64,000 bases of DNA from Arthrobacter sp. Hiyo4 (GCA_002370555.1 AP014718.1:2728001-2792000); one strand, 5' to 3'. Positions 1 through 17,129 are shown, counted from the stretch's first letter. Notes: a model not told the origin generated them from the letters alone. Made by a program: numbers and translations.

Positions 1-1764
1 CCGAAGAGTCAACATCGTGGTAGGCGCCGTCAATCAGCGTCGCCTTGATGCCAACAACCGGGTATCCGGCCAGGACGCCGTCGTTCAGTGCATCCTGGAT
101 ACCGGCGTCAACCGACGGGATGTATTCGCGCGGAATCCGGCCACCGGTGACCTTGTTCTCGAACTCGTAGAGCTCGCCTTCGGAAGTGTCCAGCGGCCCA
201 ATGGCAATCTGGATCTTTGCGAACTGACCCGAACCACCGGTCTGCTTCTTGTGCGTGTAGTCGTGACGCGCAACAACATTCTTGATGGTTTCGCGGTATG
301 CGACCTGCGGTTTGCCGACGTTTGCCTCGACCTTGAATTCGCGGCGCATGCGGTCCACCAGAATATCCAGGTGGAGTTCGCCCATGCCGGCGATGATGGT
401 CTGACCGGTGTCTTCGTTGAGGGAGACCTGGAAGGTCGGGTCCTCAGCGGAGAGCTTCTGGATAGCCAGTGAGAGCTTCTCCTGGTCACCCTTGGTGTTC
501 GGTTCGATGGCAACCGAGATCACGGGCTCCGGGAAGCTCATGGACTCGAGGACGATCTGGTTAGCGGAGTCACACAGGGTGTCGCCCGTGGTGGTGTCCT
601 TCAGCCCGATCGCTGCGTAGATGTGGCCGGCGGTAGCGCCCTCAACAGGCATTTCCTTGTTGGCGTGCATCTGGAACAGCTTGCCGATACGCTCCTTCTT
701 GCCCTTGGTGGAGTTGACCACCTGGGCACCCGCTTCGACGTGACCGGAGTACACGCGGATGAAGGTGAGCTGGCCGAAGAAGGGGTGCGCGGCAATCTTG
801 AACGCCAGAGCCGAGAACGGCTCCTCGGAGGAAGGCGCGCGCGTGAGTTCCTTCTCTTCGTCGCGAGGATCGTGGCCGATCATCGGGGAACGTCGAGCGG
901 GTTCGGCAGGTAGTCAACCACGGCGTCAAGCATCGGCTGAACGCCGCGGTTCTTGAACGCGGAGCCACAGAAGACCGGGTAGAGCTCAGAGTTGATCGTC
1001 ATCTTGCGGATGCCGGCCTTGAGCTCCTCGACGGTGAGTTCTTCACCCTCGAGGTACTTCTCCATGAGCTCTTCGGTAGCGTCAGCGACCGTCTCAACGA
1101 GGGCAGCCCGGTATTCCTTGGCCTTCTCCAGCAGATCCGCGGGGATCTCCTGGACCTCGTACTTGGCACCCATGGTGACGTCACCCTTGGAGTCGCCCGG
1201 CCAGACCAGCGCGCGCATTTCCAGGATGTCGACAACGCCGGTGAAGTCGTTCTCGGCACCGATCGGCAGCTGCATAACGAGCGGCTTGGCACCGAGGCGG
1301 CTGATGATGGTATCTACCGTGTAGTAGAAATCAGCACCGAGCTTGTCCATCTTGTTGACGAAGCAGATACGCGGAACGTTGTACTTGTCAGCCTGGCGCC
1401 AAACGGTCTCAGACTGGGGCTCCACACCTTCTTTACCATCGAACACGGCGACGGCGCCGTCGAGGACGCGCAGTGAGCGCTCAACCTCGACGGTGAAGTC
1501 AACGTGGCCGGGGGTGTCAATGATGTTGATCTGGTTGTTGTCCCAGAAGCAGGTCACGGCGGCAGACGTGATGGTGATGCCGCGTTCCTTTTCCTGTTCC
1601 ATCCAGTCAGTCGTCGAAGCGCCGTCGTGCGTTTCGCCGATCTTGTGGTTCACACCTGTGTAGAACAGAATGCGCTCGGTGGTGGTGGTCTTGCCAGCAT
1701 CGATGTGAGCCATGATGCCGATGTTGCGGACCTTACTAAGGTCTGTAAGCACGTCCTGTGCCAC
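1..1764 (-). CDS. fusA: Elongation factor G (partial, one frameshift)
   Basis: EF-G is the GTPase that drives ribosomal translocation. The N-terminal part carries the G1 motif [15 protein letters not shown] near residue 20, the switch region [17 protein letters not shown] and the G3 motif DTPGHVDF. The first frame ends at LPNPLDVPR at about position 890. The next frame continues with the expected [14 protein letters not shown] and runs off the left edge. One extra C in the short C run at 895-898 (minus-strand reading) restores the frame, so this looks like a sequencing deletion. The C-terminal end lies outside the window. It is the third gene of the str operon, 69 bp after rpsG. Confidence 0.96.
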
Positions 1765-1833
1765 GGTGTCTCCCTTTCGGATGGACTACGCGTTCGCCGC
1801 CGGCTCAATCGAGCCGGCGGCGTCCGGGAAGTA

Positions 1834-2303
1834 TTACCAGCGGTAGTGTGCGAAGGCCTTGTTGGACTCGGCCATCTTGTGGGTGTCTTCGCGACGCTTC
1901 ACAGCGGCACCGAGACCGTTGGAGGCATCCAGGATTTCGTTCTGGAGGCGCTCGGTCATGGTCTTTTCACGGCGGGCCTTGGAGTAGCCAACCAGCCAAC
2001 GCAGGGCGAGGGCGGTGGAGCGGCCCGGCTTGACCTCAACCGGAACCTGGTACGTGGCGCCACCAACGCGGCGTGAGCGGACCTCGAGGGAAGGCTTGAC
2101 GTTCTCCATGGCCTTCTTGAGGGCTGCTACGGGTCGCCGCCGGACTTGGCGCGGGCGCCTTCGAGGGCACCGTAAACAATGCGCTCTGCGGTGGACTTCT
2201 TACCGTCAACCAGCACCTTGTTGATCAGCTGGGTAACCAGCGGGGAGCCGTAAACGGGATCTAGTACGAGCGGCCGCTTGGGGGCCGGACCCTTGCGAGG
2301 CAT
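1834..2303 (-). CDS. rpsG: 30S ribosomal protein S7 (one frameshift)
   Basis: S7 is a primary 16S rRNA-binding protein of the small-subunit head. The start is an ATG encoding [20 protein letters not shown], one base after the rpsL stop. The C-terminal part contains [20 protein letters not shown] and ends [13 protein letters not shown] stop interrupts the frame near 2131, in the reading KSGGDP then [10 protein letters not shown]. One added G/C there gives a 156-residue protein, the normal S7 length. The very tight spacing to rpsL indicates co-translation. Confidence 0.96.
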
Positions 2304-2304
2304 A

Positions 2305-2679
2305 TTACTTCTTCTCCATCTTTGCGCCGTAGCGGCTGCGTGCCTGCTTACGGTTCTTCACACCCTGGGTATCGAGGGCGCCACGGACGATCTTGTAGCG
2401 AACGCCGGGGAGGTCCTTCACGCGACCGCCGCGAACGAGCACAATGGAGTGCTCCTGCAGGTTGTGGCCTACACCGGGGATGTAAGCGGTAACTTCAACG
2501 CCACCGTTGAGGCGCACACGTGCAACCTTACGAAGAGCCGAGTTCGGCTTCTTGGGGGTGGTGGTGTAAACGCGGGTGCAAACACCGCGGCGCATCGGGC
2601 TGCCGTTAAGCGCGGGAGCCTTGGTCTTTTTGACCTTAGGCGTGCGGCCCTTGCGGACCAGCTGGTTAATCGTAGGCAC
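2305..2679 (-). CDS. rpsL: 30S ribosomal protein S12
   Basis: S12 sits at the decoding centre. I start it at a GTG (2677-2679) giving the classic N-terminus [12 protein letters not shown] and a 124-residue protein; upstream in-frame codons do not resemble S12. Conserved segments [15 protein letters not shown] and [13 protein letters not shown] are present. The Lys of TTPKKPNSA corresponds to the position where streptomycin-resistance substitutions are known, and it is wild type here. It is the first gene of the str operon (rpsL-rpsG-fusA). The frame is intact. Confidence 0.97.
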   Translation of the reverse strand: MPTINQLVRKGRTPKVKKTKAPALNGSPMRRGVCTRVYTTTPKKPNSALRKVARVRLNGGVEVTAYIPGVGHNLQEHSIVLVRGGRVKDLPGVRYKIVRGALDTQGVKNRKQARSRYGAKMEKK

Positions 2680-3023
2680 TCTCGTGTTCTCCGTTGGTTT
2701 GATCTCTACCTTCACGCTCAGGCGCCAGCCTGAACACGATGGTTTTGGCGTTGCTCCTTGCAGAGGCCTGCCGGAAACTTGCGTAGGCGTGCAAAAGCGT
2801 GGCATTCGTTGCGCACCTTACCCGCAACCCGGAAACAAGCTCCACCCAGCATCATGAGAACAAAACCAAAATGATGCTGCGGCGGCCTTCATCCACTGCC
2901 ACACAGAACAATTACCAAAATTCTAGCACGGCTTGATCCCGCGCCTTAATCGGGTGTATAGCGAACGACGGCGGACCTCGGGCCCGCCGTCGTCCTCCAC
3001 TCAAAGGCGTTCAACACTTAAAC
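2680..3023 (-). promoter_or_regulatory. Upstream region and leader of the rpsL operon
   Basis: This gene-free stretch lies between rpoC and rpsL. On the minus strand a TAGAAT -10-like hexamer sits at 2920-2925, without a convincing -35 element. An inverted repeat with perfect 9-bp arms, CAGCATCAT at 2847-2855 and ATGATGCTG at 2871-2879, would lie in the 5' leader of the rpsL transcript. No open reading frame here looks real. The promoter call is weak; the inverted repeat is directly visible. Confidence 0.4.
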
Positions 3024-3090
3024 AGCAACGCGGGGTCACTTTGAGCCCAATCCGAGGTGCGGATTGGGCCGTAAGTGACCCCGCGTTGCT
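3024..3090. repeat. Dispersed palindromic repeat, copy 1
   Basis: Perfect 18-bp outer arms start AGCAACGCGGGGTCACTT and end with the exact reverse complement. Inside them is a second 9-bp hairpin, GCCCAATCC/GGATTGGGC. The element lies 7 bp after the rpoC stop, where it could fold as a transcription terminator or RNA stabiliser. The same outer arm and GCCCA core recur at 13326-13389, so it is a dispersed REP-like family rather than a one-off terminator. Confidence 0.85.
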
Positions 3091-3097
3091 TTAGGCG

Positions 3098-6996
<3,899 letters not shown>

Positions 6997-7057
6997 ATGG
7001 TCCCTGTTCTCTCTTGTTCTCTAAATTCTGAAGTCTTGGTTACGGGAAGAGGGAGGT

Positions 7058-7110
7058 GACTTACCGGGAAAAGTCAGCGCGGCGGGGCCGCGTGCTTTTC
7101 CCGGTAAGTC
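7058..7110. repeat. Long hairpin between rpoB and rpoC
   Basis: Perfect 16-bp arms, GACTTACCGGGAAAAG at 7058-7073 and its reverse complement at 7095-7110, enclose a further CGCGGC/GCCGCG stem. The hairpin begins 5 bp after the rpoB stop on the transcribed strand. No run of T follows on the minus strand, so it is not a textbook Rho-independent terminator. Processing, attenuation or mRNA stabilisation are alternatives. Confidence 0.8.
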
Positions 7111-7114
7111 CCTG

Positions 7115-10622
<3,508 letters not shown>

Positions 10623-10918
10623 GAGGGATCCTTCCACAGACCTTCAGGCGTTTTCAGATCTCCCCCGCTGTGCACCCTGCGGAATGACTCCGCAGTGCTA
10701 CCATCCGGTTCCGCTATATGACCCGGGCCGGGGCTTTCCATACAATGACGTTGTTGACGGCACGTTGATGGTCAGCTGCCAGGCAAAGCCCACCGCTATA
10801 TGAAGGCTGAAGGTAAACAGGGAAGACGCAAGTATCTACGATACGGCAAAACCAATTACGTGTCTACCCCACAACCGGACTTATTGCAAGCACTGATTTT
10901 TTGGCTTCCGGCCCGCGT

Positions 10919-11389
10919 TTAGAGGCGGAGCGTGACGTCCGCTGCGGTGCACTCGTCCGCGTTTGCGAAGACAGCATCCCGCACACCATTCTTGGAAGCC
11001 TGTTCCGGCTCGCCGCCCTTTTTCGCGGCCGTGGAATGGTCAAGCGCGAGGACGCTGAGCGAGGTAAACAGTCCCACCAGGTTCCCCGACACTGTGTCCT
11101 TAGCGCCCTGCGCGGCAAAGTAGATATCCTCGTAGGCGTTGGGATCGTCCTGGATGGCCTTGTAGTCGGCGTAGAGCGAGTTGAACGTCTCGCAGGCTAC
11201 CTTAACACCGCCGGCCTGTGGCGCTGCTGACGGACTGGAAGAGCTCGACGGCGACGCGGTGTACGGTGCGGACGTGGACGCAGTGGGGGCTGCTGTGGAT
11301 GAAGTGCTGTCCGGCGCAGGAGTGGCAACGCTGCAGGCGGTGAGTCCGGCGAGGCTGGCCATGGCTGCCGCGGCGAGGATTTTCTTCAA
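10919..11389 (-). CDS. Putative secreted lipoprotein, Ser/Thr-rich
   Basis: A 156-residue protein starting at a TTG preceded by AGGGAG. It has a lipoprotein signal peptide: MKKIL, a hydrophobic stretch of alanines, and the lipobox LTAC with Cys at residue 19. Residues 20-55 are a Ser/Thr/Ala/Pro-rich linker typical of surface-tethered actinobacterial lipoproteins. The remaining ~100 residues form a small domain with two further cysteines (VACETFN and ADECTAAD). I do not recognise the family. An upstream in-frame extension lacks a signal peptide and is probably spurious. It lies upstream of rpoB on the same strand and is divergent from the thiolase gene. Confidence 0.75.
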   Translation of the reverse strand: MKKILAAAAMASLAGLTACSVATPAPDSTSSTAAPTASTSAPYTASPSSSSSPSAAPQAGGVKVACETFNSLYADYKAIQDDPNAYEDIYFAAQGAKDTVSGNLVGLFTSLSVLALDHSTAAKKGGEPEQASKNGVRDAVFANADECTAADVTLRL

Positions 11390-11612
11390 GATGCTGCTGC
11401 TCCCTGTTTTGCGTTGCTCTGTTCCTTTGGTCTTCGCATCCACCCTACGCACCGCCGCGACCACGCGCACAACCGGCGGATGGGTAGTTCTCCCCCGGTG
11501 GCCGCGGCCGGCACGATTGGAATCATCGGCACCCCTGCGGCGTTTGGATAAACAGGTGACATGCCTCACGGTAGCCTTGGAAGTACATCGATTCAGAGCG
11601 GAAGAGATCACA

Positions 11613-12812
11613 ATGGGCAACTCCAACGACAACACTGACGTGGTCATCCTGGCCGGTGCGCGCACCCCGCAGGGCCGGCTCAACGGGCAACTGGCGAGCT
11701 TCACCGCCGTCGAACTGGGAGCGCACGCGATCAGGTCCGCGATCGCCGCGAGCGGCGTGGACGCCGGCCAGGTGGACGCCGTCATCATGGGCCAGGTACT
11801 GCAGGCCGGCGCCGGGCAGAACCCCGCACGCCAGAGCGCCATCGGAGCGGGAATCGGCTGGAACGTTCCCACGGTCACCATCAACAAGGTGTGTCTGTCC
11901 GGGCTTACCGCGGTGATCGACGCCGCCAGGATGATCCGCAGCGGCGACGCCACCGTGGTGGTGGCCGGCGGCCAGGAATCCATGACCCGTGCGCCCCACC
12001 TGCTGCCGGGTTCGCGCCAGGGCTGGACCTATGGCGCCATCCAGGCGCTGGATGTTGCGGCGCACGACGGCCTCACGGACGCGTTCGACGGCCAGTCCAT
12101 GGGCCTGTCCACCGAGACCAAGAACCTGGCTCTCGGCATTGACCGGACCTCGCAGGACAACGTGGCCGCCCACTCGCACCAGCGTGCGGCGGTGGCGGCG
12201 AAGAACGGCGTCTTCGACGACGAGATCGCGCCCATCAGCGTCAAGCAGCGCAAGGGAGATCCCATCGTTGTCACCACCGATGAAGGCGTACGGCCCAACA
12301 CGTCCATCGAGTCCTTGGCCGGGCTCCGGGCGGCTTTTGTCAGCGACGGAACTATCACCGCCGGCAACTCTTCTCCCCTGTCCGACGGCGCCTCCGCACT
12401 GGTGCTGGCATCGCGCCGGTTCGCGGAGGAGAACGGCCTGGAATACCTGGCTGTGGTGGGGAAGCCCGGACAGGTTGCCGGTCCGGACAATTCCCTGCAT
12501 TCGCAACCGTCCCACGCCATCATGAACGCACTGCAGCGGGCGGAATGGACCATCGCCGACCTGGACTTCATCGAAATTAACGAGGCGTTCGGTTCGGTCG
12601 CGGTGCAGTCGCTGAAGGACCTGGACTACCCGCTGGAGAAGTGCAACATCCACGGCGGCGCCATTGCCCTGGGCCACCCGATCGGGGCGTCCGGTGCGCG
12701 GTTGGCGCTGCACGCGGCCCATGAACTCAGACGGCGGGGCAGCGGCAAGGCCGCGGTTTCGCTGTGCGGCGGCGGCGGTCAGGGCGAAGCGCTCCTGCTG
12801 TACCGGGACTGA
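11613..12812 (+). CDS. Acetyl-CoA acetyltransferase (thiolase)
   Basis: A thiolase of 399 residues that condenses or cleaves acetoacetyl-CoA type substrates. The nucleophilic Cys is in NKVCLSGLTAV near residue 90, the catalytic His in GGAIALGHPIGASGAR near residue 350, and the second active-site Cys in SLCGGGGQGEA near 380. The HEAF-type motif appears as INEAFGSVA. The ATG at 11613 follows a GAAGAG ribosome-binding site. The frame is intact. It may be biosynthetic or degradative; the neighbourhood does not decide this. Confidence 0.92.
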   Translation: MGNSNDNTDVVILAGARTPQGRLNGQLASFTAVELGAHAIRSAIAASGVDAGQVDAVIMGQVLQAGAGQNPARQSAIGAGIGWNVPTVTINKVCLSGLTAVIDAARMIRSGDATVVVAGGQESMTRAPHLLPGSRQGWTYGAIQALDVAAHDGLTDAFDGQSMGLSTETKNLALGIDRTSQDNVAAHSHQRAAVAAKNGVFDDEIAPISVKQRKGDPIVVTTDEGVRPNTSIESLAGLRAAFVSDGTITAGNSSPLSDGASALVLASRRFAEENGLEYLAVVGKPGQVAGPDNSLHSQPSHAIMNALQRAEWTIADLDFIEINEAFGSVAVQSLKDLDYPLEKCNIHGGAIALGHPIGASGARLALHAAHELRRRGSGKAAVSLCGGGGQGEALLLYRD

Positions 12813-12828
12813 TGGCGGGCAGGGACTG

Positions 12829-13326
12829 ATGGCGGGGCAGGTCAACAACCCGAGCGCCGCCGTCGGACGTCAGCGTTTCCTTGCTGACGCCGCCGCGCGC
12901 GGGCTGGACGTGCAGCTGGTGGAGCGGCTGGCCGCGCGGAGCCTTGAGGAGGCTGCCGGGATCCTGGGGATCACGCCCGCGGACATCGTGAAGTCCCTGG
13001 TGGTCAAGCACAAAGACGGGACGTTCCTGTTCGCGCTGATCCCGGGCGACCGGCAGATCTCCTGGCCAAAACTGCGGACCCTGGTGGGCGTCAACAAACT
13101 CTCGTTGCCGCCCGCGGACGTGGCGCTTGGTGCGACCGGCTACGAACGGGGCACCATCACCCCGCTCGGCAGCACCACCGCCTGGCCGGTGTACGCGGAC
13201 GCCACCATTGCCGGCCGCCGGATCTCCATGGGCGCCGGCGAACACGGCTACAGCGCGTTTGTGGAAGCCGACGCGCTCACCGCAGCACTGGACGCCGTCG
13301 TCGCCGATATCTCCGAACCGAACTAG
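12829..13326 (+). CDS. ybaK: YbaK/EbsC-type Cys-tRNA(Pro) deacylase
   Basis: A 165-residue YbaK/EbsC domain protein, a family that hydrolyses Cys-tRNA(Pro) mischarged by prolyl-tRNA synthetase. Family features include the conserved Lys in DIVKSLVVKHKDG, the PGDRQISWPKL segment and YERGTITPLGS near residue 100. The ATG start lies 17 bp after the thiolase stop, so the two may be co-transcribed. The frame is intact and the length is normal for the family. The C-terminus touches the palindromic repeat that follows. Confidence 0.88.
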   Translation: MAGQVNNPSAAVGRQRFLADAAARGLDVQLVERLAARSLEEAAGILGITPADIVKSLVVKHKDGTFLFALIPGDRQISWPKLRTLVGVNKLSLPPADVALGATGYERGTITPLGSTTAWPVYADATIAGRRISMGAGEHGYSAFVEADALTAALDAVVADISEPN

Positions 13327-13389
13327 CAACGCGGGGTCACGTTCGGCCCAATAATGGGCATTTCATGGGCCATATGTGACCCCGCGTTG
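13326..13389. repeat. Dispersed palindromic repeat, copy 2
   Basis: Arms CAACGCGGGGTCAC and GTGACCCCGCGTTG are perfect over 14 bp, with an inner GCCCA/TGGGC hairpin. The outer arm and the following TT..GCCCAAT match the copy at 3024-3090. It begins at the ybaK stop codon and lies 24 bp from the rplJL terminator, so it separates two convergent transcription units. Confidence 0.85.
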
Positions 13390-13412
13390 GGTCAGTCGTT
13401 GGGTTAAATGCA

Positions 13413-13448
13413 GGAAAACCCCGCCCACCGAAGTGGACGGGGTTTTCC
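13413..13448 (-). terminator. Rho-independent terminator of rplJ-rplL
   Basis: A 16-bp stem, GGAAAACCCCG.CCAC paired with its complement with one G-T mismatch, is closed by a CGAA/TTCG tetraloop. The TTTTCC end supplies a short U tract in the minus-strand transcript. It lies 15 bp beyond the rplL stop codon. Confidence 0.85.
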
Positions 13449-13463
13449 CTGAAGCGGCGTGAG

Positions 13464-13840
13464 TTACTTGAGGGTAACGGTTGCGCCGGCAGCCTGGAGC
13501 TGCTCCACTGCCTTCTCGGCAGCTTCCTTGGTGACGCCTTCGAGGACAGCCTTGGGGGCGCTGTCAACAACGTCCTTAGCTTCCTTCAGACCCAGGGAAG
13601 TGATTGCGCGAACTTCCTTGATCACTGCGATCTTCTTTTCGCCAGCTGATTCGAGGATAACGTCGAATTCAGTCTGCTCTTCAGCTTCTTCAGCTGCGCC
13701 GCCACCGGCGGGCCGGCGACAGCAACTGCGGCTGCAGTAACTTCGAAGGTCTCTTCGAAGAGCTTGACGAACTCGGAGAGCTCGATGATGGTCAGTTCCT
13801 TGAAAGCTTCAATGAGCTCTTCGTTGGTGAGCTTCGCCAT
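13464..13840 (-). CDS. rplL: 50S ribosomal protein L7/L12 (one frameshift)
   Basis: L7/L12 forms the flexible stalk that recruits translation GTPases. The N-terminal dimerisation domain [20 protein letters not shown] is followed by the Ala/Gly hinge. The C-terminal domain with [20 protein letters not shown] is read in another frame. One extra C near 13711, in the hinge reading [20 protein letters not shown], restores a protein of about 125 residues. It lies 80 bp downstream of rplJ. Confidence 0.95.
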
Positions 13841-13920
13841 GGTGTGGCGTCCTTCCTATAGGTGGTGCTTGGCGGCCTGGGCCATTGCCTTCACACCGGA
13901 GTCTGGTGGGTGAAGAGAAA

Positions 13921-14519
13921 CTAGTTCTCTTCGGCAGCGGGTGCTTCGGCGGGAGCCTCTGCAGCTGCTTCGGGGCTTCGTCTGCGGCCGGAGCTTCTTC
14001 CGCGGCGGGAGCCTCGGCTGCTGCCGGTGAACCGTTCGCTTCTTCGAGCTTGAGGCGCAGTGCGTCAATGGTGCGTGCAGCGGCGGCAGCAGGAGCCTTG
14101 AGGATGCCTGCAACCTTTGCGAGCTGCAGCTCGCGGGACTCGAGTGCTGCCAGGGCAGCGACTTCGCTCGCGTTCAGTGCCTTGCCCTCGAAGTAACCGG
14201 TCTTGATAACCAGCTGCTTGTTGGCCTTGGCAAAATCCGTCAGGCTCTTGGCAGCGGCAACTGCGTCACCCTTGATGAACGCGATTGCAGTGGGGCCGGA
14301 GAGCTGGTCGTTGAATGCTTCGACACCAGCTTCCTTGGCTGCAATTGCGGTCAGGGTGTTCTTGACGACCGAGAACTTGGTGTCCTGGCCGAGAGAAACA
14401 CGCAGCTGCTTAAGCTGTGCAACGGTGAGCCCACGGTATTCGGTCAGGACAGCGGCGTTCGATTCCTTGAAATCGTTAGTGATCTCAGCTACTGCTGAAA
14501 CCTTTGTAGGCGTTGCCAT
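13921..14519 (-). CDS. rplJ: 50S ribosomal protein L10 (one frameshift)
   Basis: L10 anchors L7/L12 dimers to the ribosome. The N-terminus MATPTKVSAVAEITNDFKES and the core LTEYRGLTVAQLKQLR are typical. The Ala/Glu-rich tail is interrupted near 13972; one added C gives the expected DEAPEAAAEAPAEAPAAEEN ending in TAG at 13921. The frameshift lies in a short G/C run. The start is preceded by GGAAGGAGG. It heads the rplJ-rplL unit. Confidence 0.95.
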
Positions 14520-14579
14520 AACCCTCCTTCCGGGGATAGTGCCGGTATGCGACGGTCCCCGCTCAGATGAGCTAAAACT

Positions 14580-14608
14580 AAAAAACGCCCCGCGCAGATG
14601 CACGGGGC
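14580..14608 (-). terminator. Attenuator-like hairpin in the L10 leader
   Basis: On the minus strand, GCCCCG and CGGGGC flank an 8-base loop and are followed by GTTTTTT, i.e. an intrinsic terminator located 61 bp upstream of the rplJ start. In many bacteria the rplJ leader binds L10(L12)4 and controls expression; a terminator in this position would fit attenuation. The leader fold itself was not modelled. Confidence 0.6.
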
Positions 14609-14813
14609 TTGGCTCAACACGGCTTTCACTGTGGAGCGTTGCTTCGTTCACCTGCGCCGGCCGCCCTAAGTTCAGGGTCCTTCGTCCAGAAATACATTTG
14701 GCCTCCCGCACGCAACTGCAGAGTTGAGCTGCGTTCAGGAGAATGGATTTCCAACAACCGACGGTCTTTGGTAGTTCAAGCTTACGGGACGGGCCGCCGG
14801 ACCGCCAAATCGC

Positions 14814-15961
14814 TTAGCTCTTGCTGGTCCCCAGGTACGGGAGCTCCTTCTGCCAGATGCCGGTCACCCCGGCGGTGGTGAAGCCGAGCTGCTGGTTGAC
14901 AGTCAGCAAGTACCTGTTCTCGGGGGCGTTCCAGGTGTAGATGACCCGGGCATCGGGGAACTGCTCAGTGAGCCGCTCCATGTTGGCCACCTTGATCAGC
15001 AGCCCCAGCTTGTTCCCCGGTGCTCCTGCAGGACCAGGGTGTCGTCCTGGAACACCACATCGGGCCGGTGCGCAAGGACGCTGATGGTGGTCAGGCCCAC
15101 CAGTGCCCCGGTGGCCAGATGCTCAACGGCGGTGACCACCGTCCGCCTCCCCTGCGCGATGGTGACCTCTTCCGCCTCGCGGAGGATGCCGCCGTCGAAC
15201 ACCATGTCCTGCTCAACGGGAGTCTCAAGGGAAGGGTCGACGTCGGCGCCCGCCTGGTTCTCGAGCACGGCCACGGCTTCCAGCCACTCATCCGGGCAGC
15301 GGTCGGTCCAGTGATGGAGCCGGTACCGCCCGTTGTTGGCTTCATCCGCCTCGGCCTGCAGACCGGCCACGAGCTTGGTGTCCAGCGGCAGGGCACAGGA
15401 GCTGAACTGCTCGATGTGCTGAAGCGTGTAGCCGGTCCGGCGCGCGAATTCGACTTCCCGGCTGTCCAGCGGCACAAAGCCCTGGCCTGAACCCGGCACC
15501 AGCTGGCCGGTCTCAAACTCGTGCAGGGACGCGCCGGGATGGTTGGTGTCAACGAGGATCAGCGTGCGGCCCTCGCTGCGCGCCAGGTGTTCAGCCGCGA
15601 GGAGCAGCTTGCGGCCCACTCCCTGGCGCTGGAATTCCGGCAGGATGTCCAGGGTGAACTCCGCCATGTCCAAGTTGTCGGTCAGCGGCAGGGCAATATC
15701 CACCGTGCCGATGATCTGTTCTCCGGCCTTGGCAACCAGGATGACCTGGCGCTCATAGGGATCCGCCAGCTCCAGCAGCTTCTCCAGCGGCGTGTACGCC
15801 AGGTCATCGCTGCCCCAGGTCTGCATCCGTACCTTGCGGCCCACCTCCACGGCAGCCAGGAAATCCACCGCGTCAGGTGCGTCCAGGGTGTCCGGGATCC
15901 ACAGCTGCTCGATCCGTACGTCTTCTGCCATCAGGTGCGTCATCCCAGCCGTTTCTGCCAT
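14814..15961 (-). CDS. GNAT-family N-acetyltransferase, two-domain (one frameshift)
   Basis: A protein of about 382 residues with two GNAT domains. The N-terminal domain holds the acetyl-CoA loop EFQRQGVGRKLLLAAEHLA near residue 120. The C-terminal domain has the related QEHRGNKLGLLIKVANMERL, and ends QKELPYLGTSKS. One added G near 15020 joins the two frames. The substrate is unknown. The ATG overlaps the last 22 bp of the upstream, related but degenerate GNAT gene, which suggests a tandem duplication and translational coupling. Confidence 0.8.
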
Positions 15962-17057
15962 TCGCCCTCATAACCAGCAGGTTTGAATCCAAGCAAACTA
16001 TTTATCGCCAGCATATGCCGGTTTTCCACGGCGTTCCATGTCAGCACCGACCGCGCCGCCGGCGATCGATGCTGGGCGGCCCGGAGGTTCGCTGCCTTGA
16101 TCAGCAGTCCCAGCCTCTTCCCGCGGTGCCCGGAAGAGACCAGGGTGTCCTGCTGGGCAATGCTGGCAGGAATGCCCGGCCGCCAGTTCAGGACCGTGTA
16201 GGCGACGAGCTTGCCGGTGGGCCTGTGCAGCGCTGCCGCGACCTAGCTCTGCACTCCCCGGCGGCTGTTCGATTGCTCCTCACGCCGGACCCTGGCAGGG
16301 TCCCAGTCCTCAGCTTCCCAGTCCAGTCCAGCAATAGGGACATCCGTGCTCATCCGGTTCTTGAAGATAGCGTATTCAGCCACGAGTTCGTCAGGACACT
16401 GATCAGACCACCCAACCAGGGTGTAGCCGTTGCGCGTGACGAAGCCTCCGTCTCCAGGGCGTCGAGTTGACTCGCCGGTACCGGCAGCGCGAGCCGGCTG
16501 GCCCTCTCCACCTGCTCGAGTTCGTAGTCTGCACGGGCAGCAAAGGCGACGGCGGGATCATCGGCTGGGAGCCCCCCCGCCCGCCCCGATTTGGCGGGGA
16601 TCAGCCTGGCCGCGTTCTCCACCGGCCCGGCGGGCAGCTCACAGTAGGCGTCCAAGGAAGTGCGGCCGCTTTCCGCGGCCATAGCCTCTGCATGCTCCAG
16701 CAGGCGGCGGCCCAGCCCCGCCGCCGGAAGGCTGCCGCCACGTCCACCATGGTCCCTGCCGTGTACGTGTTCTCACGGAGGGGAGGGTGACGGAGCAGGT
16801 TCCCACGGTTTCCTGGCACAGCCGAGCTAAAAAGAGCCGGCGTTCCTGATACTCATTGCCGCGCCAGTATTCCAGGCTTTCCATGGCCATGGGGCAGCGG
16901 TCCAGGTCGCCCCATTTCTCCAGCTCATGCTTCTCGCGCAGGGCGTGGCACTCGTAGAAGTCCATCCCACGCCGGTGCCGCCGGCACCGTGGCCTGTCCC
17001 GGCGTCGAGCGTTGCAGGAATGGCCACTGCGGTAATCTTCAGCTGCTGGCCGGTCAT
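15940..17057 (-). pseudogene. Degenerate GNAT acetyltransferase
   Basis: The sequence reads as a second copy of the downstream two-domain GNAT gene but is broken many times. Recognisable blocks in order are MTGQQLKITAVAIPATLDA, MDFYECHALREKHELEKWGD, MVDVAAAFRRRG, MAAESGRTSLDAYCELPAGP, the C-terminal SSGHRGKRLGLLIKAANL and the end EGEWQKRLG. At least four frame changes and one in-frame TAG (about 16242) separate them. This lesion density is several times higher than in neighbouring genes, so genuine decay is likely in addition to sequencing errors. The C-terminal hundred residues remain open. Confidence 0.7.
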
Positions 17058-17129
17058 CCCCCATCCTAACCATCCATGCTGTTTGGTTGAGGGAGCAGGG
17101 GCCGCATGGTGCAGGGCTGTTGGGGTTAA

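Noticed and set aside
10638..10918. A specific rpoB promoter
   Set aside because: A TATAGC and a TTGTAT occur on the minus strand, but their spacing is 21 bp. I could not support one choice.
11523..12848. A 441-residue antisense frame over the thiolase gene
   Set aside because: The plus-strand thiolase is complete with active-site motifs; the antisense frame is low-complexity and is explained by codon bias.
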